NCBI GenBank assembly: GCA_032207245.1
Contig: CM063505.1
Location: 178,765,217-178,829,216 of the forward strand
Direction of reading: 5' to 3'
DNA length: 64,000 nucleotides
From: Pardosa pseudoannulata
Taxonomy: Eukaryota; Arthropoda; Arachnida; Araneae; Lycosidae
This document shows, piece by piece, positions 59,616 through 64,000 of the stretch. The notes under the pieces are model-generated. The model worked only from the letters and a program-made list of their open reading frames with translations. It searched no databases and was not told where the DNA came from. The position numbers were made by a program, and so were the translations under genes. The stretch's first letter is position 1, and each line of letters begins with the position of its first letter.

Positions 59616-60198
59616 CAGGGTGTCCCAAAAGGTCATTTACAAACTTAACATGTTGGTCTGTCATATCATGATGAACAAGATTTACATAGGAACTTGTGTT
59701 CGAAAATGCAAACTGTGACCGCTAGAGGGCAACAATTGCAGGAAAATTGCTGGATCGGTAGAGGCGGACCACATTTATCCCCGACGTGACTCCCTTGGAT
59801 TTCTACCTGTGGGGACACATGAAGTCCATGGTGTACGAGACACCCTAACAACGGACATGGATCTTATCGCCAGGATTGCGGAAGCTGCAGCAGGTGTCCT
59901 TGATACTCCTGGCCAAACTGAACGGGTTCGTGAATCCATGCGCCGACGTTGGGAAACGTGCATTGTGGCAAAGGGAAACAATTTTGAGCATTTACTGTGA
60001 TGTAATCCTCATCTGTAGTTAAAATCATATTAACACCGCTGTCGATATCATTTTTTTTCTCCTGCTCCACACTCGTGATCCCAGCATTCTATAGGTCGCA
60101 GTTTGCATTTTCAGACACAAGTTCCTATGTAAATCTTGTTCATCGTGATATGACAGACCAACATGTTAAGTTTGTAAACGACCTTTTGGGACACCCTG
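59616..60198 (+). mobile_element. Mariner-like element, internally deleted, ~110-bp TIRs (583 bp)
   Basis: Ends are CAGGGTGTCCCAAAAGGTC and its complement. The inverted repeats extend about 110 bp (to ~59,725 and from ~60,089) with only a handful of mismatches. TA flanks both ends (59,614-59,615 and 60,199-60,200). Between the repeats lies only the C-terminal part of a Tc1/mariner-superfamily transposase (59,751-60,000), in three frames. It is a deletion derivative, mobile only with a helper. Confidence 0.9.
59751..60000 (+). pseudogene. Mariner-type transposase C-terminus, two frameshifts
   Basis: Three consecutive frames are needed. The first reads WIGRGGP, the second DVTPLDFYLWG to about 59,835, and the third TTDMDLIARIAEAAAG to NNFEHLL before TGA at 59,998-60,000. 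WIGRGGP and TPLDFYLWG are hallmark strings near the third catalytic Asp (the D of PLD, codon 59,798-59,800) of one mariner-like clade. The first two catalytic Asp residues and the N-terminal helix-turn-helix are missing. Each frame change fits a one-base loss. The fragment is non-functional. Confidence 0.85.
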
Positions 60199-60200
60199 TA

Positions 60201-60519
60201 TAAGTTGTATTTTTATTGGTCACTATCCCAAACCCAATAGCTACAAACAGTGAAATATATCTATAACGACATTGTAGGTTCTCAAACTGGGTACTACTAG
60301 CGTATGCTAGGGCTGCCGCGACAATAATGAAATAAAATCGGTATAAGGATATTTAACAGTTATTCGGATTGGCATCTAACAGTTTTTAACAGATCGGTAC
60401 TTAACAGTTAAAATTTTAAGTTGTCTTCTTTCCCCATTGCGCCAGTGTCGAGATTTGCTAATATTTGAAAATGTCGTTACAGACAGGCTTATCGTTATAG
60501 ACTGTATCATTATACACAA
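60201..60519. other. Spacer without recognised gene
   Basis: The motif TAACAGTT recurs four times at about 60,354-60,412 (variants CTAACAGTTT and TTAACAGTTA), a minor imperfect repeat. Nothing else is seen. Confidence 0.5.
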
Positions 60520-60527
60520 GTTTCACT

Positions 60528-61755
60528 CAGTGGCGTGCGGTCCATATGTGCAGGGTGTGCACTGCACACCCTGGCAAAATTTTGAGAGACAGTAATTTTT
60601 TGCACCTATGTCTACCTATCTTTATATGGTATATAATAAATATTATTTATAATATATTAAAATATTATGTTGATTTGCTTGCTTGTACTCCCACAGTGCG
60701 TGTGGTACTAGGTGCTGCACCACGTAGCGCGCAAACGTACTTAGGAAGTTCTGATGTGTACGCACTGCGCACTAAATTGAAAATCACGCTTTATATGTAT
60801 GGGCTACTGGAGAAGAACAGCATACTATGGCACTGAGGCAAGTGCAGCTATTTTTCCTGCACTTGACATTCAGAATCATCCGAAGGTACAGTTTATTAAG
60901 CGTTGTATTAGAGCGGGGACTTACGTGCTGAAGCAATTTTGGTTTTTTAACTGATTAACTGGCTATACGAGTTTGCAGACGGTTAATGTTTAAATATATA
61001 TATTGTAAGATTTTGTTTTCATGGAAATGTAAAAGAAGTATTTCATCAATATAAAGTGAAATGTTTTAATGTGGTAAATTAATTTCGGTGATGTATTCTA
61101 TTTATTGAAATAATTAGCTGAAAAACAATTTTGTTTGGTTTTAAAGAAACTAATTTTAACAAAACAGTCCGAATTTTACCATTCATTGTGTCTTACAGAC
61201 AGTATATAAGTTATATTCCTGGTTTTGTTTTTAAAAATTGTCAAGATGTTTTTCGCAGACTATATGATTTCCAAATGTCAAAAACAATTAATAAATATAA
61301 TTTAATCCACTGACCGAACAAGAAACAGTTCGCTCTATTGTGCCAGCGTGTACTGAAATCCTCTGCACGTGGAATAGACGTTCGGTCTGTCGGCACCAAT
61401 GAGCATCCGGATGAGGCACCGTAGCGGCGGGCCCCATGTGGTGCTACGTTTGCTGAACATATAAGTTTTTCGTGGAAGCCCGAAGCGTTGCTTTTTCGAT
61501 TCCGATATGACACCATACAACAAAAGACATGATTTTTGTTTCAGTGCTACTAGAATTCTCATAAGTTTAGCTGTTTTTATAGTTATAACTCGACTACTCG
61601 TAGGTAAATATTTTATTTATTGTATTCTTTAAATTTATATTCATAATAAATAACCCGTTTCAGAATGGAGAGCTCAGGTGTCTCAATAATTAAAGATTTA
61701 TTGGAAAATCCATGTTCTCTGCACACCCTGTATGAAAACCTACCGCACACCACTG
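60528..61755. mobile_element. hAT-like element with 8-bp TSD (1,228 bp)
   Basis: The left end CAGTGGCGTGCGGT and the right end (reverse complement CAGTGGTGTGCGGT) differ at one of 14 positions. GTTTCACT lies on both sides (60,520-60,527 and 61,756-61,763). Both ends also carry CAGGGTGTGCA. At the left it forms a near-perfect 23-bp palindrome, CAGGGTGTGCA-C-TGCACACCCTG, at 60,551-60,573. Frames of up to 96 codons inside (for example 60,546-60,836 plus; 61,241-61,516 minus) do not resemble hAT transposase, so it is non-autonomous. Confidence 0.88.
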
Positions 61756-61763
61756 GTTTCACT

Positions 61764-62359
61764 GTATTACCGACAACGAACAGTGTTTTCTTAAATTGAA
61801 GAAAAAAACTTATATTTAAGAGAATTGCTATTCATTTTTTCTCTCTTTGAAAATCAATTAGTTTGGAAATTAAAATGAATAAATCACTACTATTATCAGG
61901 AAATCAAAAGAAAAGATAATTCCTACTGAATTTTTATCATTATTTGTGCATACATATTAGGAAATTACTTAAATGCTAAATATATTTTTAGCATTTCAAA
62001 TATTTTAAAGCTCAGTGTAAAAGTTTGAAATAGAGCTTACATGCAATTTGACATTTTATTAGGAATTACATGCTGATAAAATAATAAAATTTTTCCGACT
62101 AGCTACTTTTTTCGTTTGGTTGCAGCATGAGGAGATAATAAATGAAAAACAAATCGAGGTTAACGGCATTAACGTTTTTTCTTCGTTCTAAGGAGAAAAA
62201 TTACGAGAAAATGTTTAATAATTAAATAACAAGCACAATAACGTTATTCTTATAGATAAAAATTAACACAAACAAAAAATAATTAGCAAAACATAAAAGA
62301 TAAGTAAAAGCCTTTCTTGGGGAAAATGTATAAGTAGTAAATAACTAAATCGCCTTAAT

Positions 62360-62402
<43 letters not shown>

Positions 62403-63566
62403 AAGAAAATTCTAGACGAAAACGGTCTTAAGATATAGCATAAAATCATATTTAATAAACTCGCACTTTTATTTAAAAACTATTTACCGAGATTTGAGGT
62501 TTCATGTTATTTTAGTAGTATATTGCTAAGCTAGATTAATGTTGTACATTAATTATGTTTTCATTCGCTCTTCTGACGCTTAACTTCCTGAAATCAGAAT
62601 TTACAATGCATCTATCTTCAGCTATAGTTGGATACGGAAGAAGAATTATTCTAGCTACTAAAAAAAAGTTTTCTTACAGAGTATATCGGATTGCCCGTTA
62701 CATGCGCAATACATCTCTTTTGAAGGACGTGCAGTTTTTTCCCCGACAGTTTAATCTTGTCTTCATTAAAGCCTTTTTTCGCATATTCAATTCCAGCCGA
62801 CTGGAGTACTAAATTATCAAATAACAGCTTCAACTCAATTTACTTTCAGACCATTTTATCCTATGTTTACTGATACTAGTAAGTTAATTTTTTTTTATTT
62901 TTTATTATGTTTTAGTCCATTCTCTCTGACTTGTCACAATAAGATTTTCAGAATTATATATTATCTACCTAATAACTTCAACATTATTTACATTTATCAT
63001 TTTATGGAATTCAAGCATATTTTTTTCTAAGTGAGGTTGTGTATATTTTAATTATAAAGATAAATACCTCATGTATACTCTAATACAGTCATTAATGAAT
63101 TTTCTGTGTGGACAAGGACATTCAAACGCTATTTCCTAATAATCAGAAAACTGACTCATGAACTGGTTGTTCTTATCATAAAGTGTTATACAAAATCATT
63201 TTTGAAACTGTGATTTACAGTTTTAGTGTTTACAAAAAAAATCTATTTAAAAATTTTTAATTACTCAACAACTTTTTCAAACCTTACATAACAGAATTTT
63301 CATTTTTAAAAAACAAAGCCTTCATGATTAATTTTTTTTCTTTATAAATGTATTTTCACTGCAAGCACAATATATTTAATGCATGAATATTTTTATATTT
63401 AAAAAATTTTTTTGTAAAAAAAAAAATCATTAAACCCATGGTCTTTAAAGATTATATCAGAAGTTTTGTTCGACATTTTTTAACTCTAGCACTGAAATTA
63501 CAAAACTTGACTATACTCACATTAGTCTAAACTTTGTAGTCTGTGTAGTTTAAGATATTAAAAAAT
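61764..63566. other. No recognised gene; AT-rich with (TA)n
   Basis: A pure (TA)n run lies at about 62,363-62,400. The 85-codon plus frame at 62,555-62,812 has no motif. Confidence 0.55.
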
Positions 63567-64000
63567 TTAAAAATGAGAAAGTTAAAAAAAAAAAAAGTTC
63601 TGTGACAAATTAAATTCATATGTCTATTTTTTCATAGATAGAAATTTTATAGAACTGCTATATTTCTTCTTGATTTAAAATTTTACCCAACTTGGGTGCT
63701 TTAGGAAACATCAGAAATGAGAACAAGAATTGGAAAAAAAACTGGAAAAATAAAAATATGATATTCTAGAAACCAGTTAAATGCATATTAATGTTCATAT
63801 TTGTTTCCTCTATGAGCATAACGATGAACGAATATGTAGGAATGCTATTCAGTATCGAAGTTCATGGGTTCGAATCCCACTATGGCATGGACCTTGGAAA
63901 ATGAGAAAGTTAAAAAAAAAATAATTCTGTGACCACTTAAATTCATATGTCGATTTTTTTCCTAGCTGAAAAGTTTTATAGAATTGCTATATCTCTTCTA
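63567..64000 (+). repeat. Direct repeat pair running past the window end
   Basis: ATGAGAAAGTTAAAAAAAA, TTCTGTGAC, TTAAATTCATATGTC and TTTTATAGAA...TGCTATAT occur in order at 63,573-63,672 and again at 63,901-64,000, offset 328 bp. The unit may be a large tandem repeat or a repeat broken by other insertions; the SINE fragment at 63,821 lies between the copies. Confidence 0.75.
63821..63893 (+). mobile_element. SINE head fragment with intact B box
   Basis: Reads ATAACGATGAACGAATATG, then CAGTATCGAAGTTCATGGG and the intact B box GGTTCGAATCC (63,868-63,878), ending at CACTATGGCATGGACC. Only the tRNA-like head remains; the SINE body is missing. Confidence 0.8.

Noticed and set aside
59809..60070. 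Minus-strand frames of 61-68 codons
   Set aside because: They run antisense to the mariner transposase remnant and TIRs; the sense strand gives the recognised motifs.

Overview
This is a 64-kb AT-rich (roughly 70% A+T) eukaryotic window with no complete protein-coding gene, rRNA gene or CRISPR array. No reading frame exceeds about 133 codons, and the longer ones lie in simple repeats or transposon remnants. tRNA-derived SINEs, deletion-derivative DNA transposons (hAT, Tc1/mariner, Tigger/pogo, piggyBac), a BEL/Pao remnant, a ~174-bp tandem satellite and long AT/CA microsatellites point to an animal, most likely an arthropod. A chelicerate such as a spider is my guess, not something the sequence proves. 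It reads as intergenic DNA or the inside of a very long intron.

The dominant signal is one SINE family, about 175-185 bp, with 17 recognisable copies (14 minus, 3 plus) from 377 to 63,893. Its head folds as a tRNA whose anticodon loop reads TCG and resembles tRNA-Arg. Two copies keep clear target-site duplications (TSDs).

Layout. 1-16 kb: end of a hAT element; SINEs; a 61-nt exon-like segment with good splice signals (1373-1433); a solo LTR nested in a SINE with a 4-bp TSD; possible and clear piggyBac-like elements; a 254-bp block flanked by 15-bp direct repeats (10,553-10,836). 16-30 kb: SINEs, a second piggyBac MITE copy, a hAT-like element with AAGTGAC repeats, then a long bare AT-rich stretch. 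30-45 kb: a possible solo LTR, two Tigger/pogo-like elements of ~930 bp (one with a transposase C-terminal remnant), a third piggyBac MITE copy. 45-56 kb: a BEL/Pao deletion derivative with two LTR copies and broken gag, more SINEs, a GC-rich block at 53.0-53.6 kb that could be a promoter and first exon. 56-64 kb: a seven-unit 174-bp array, two hAT-like elements with exact 8-bp TSDs, a mariner-like element with ~110-bp inverted repeats and a three-frame transposase remnant, and a direct repeat running off the window end.

The parts do not act together as a pathway. The window is a record of successive transposon insertions, nearly all non-autonomous or decayed. The few items that could belong to host genes are the exon-like segment at 1373, the block at 10.55 kb and the GC-rich block at 53 kb. 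I found no convincing new biological system.
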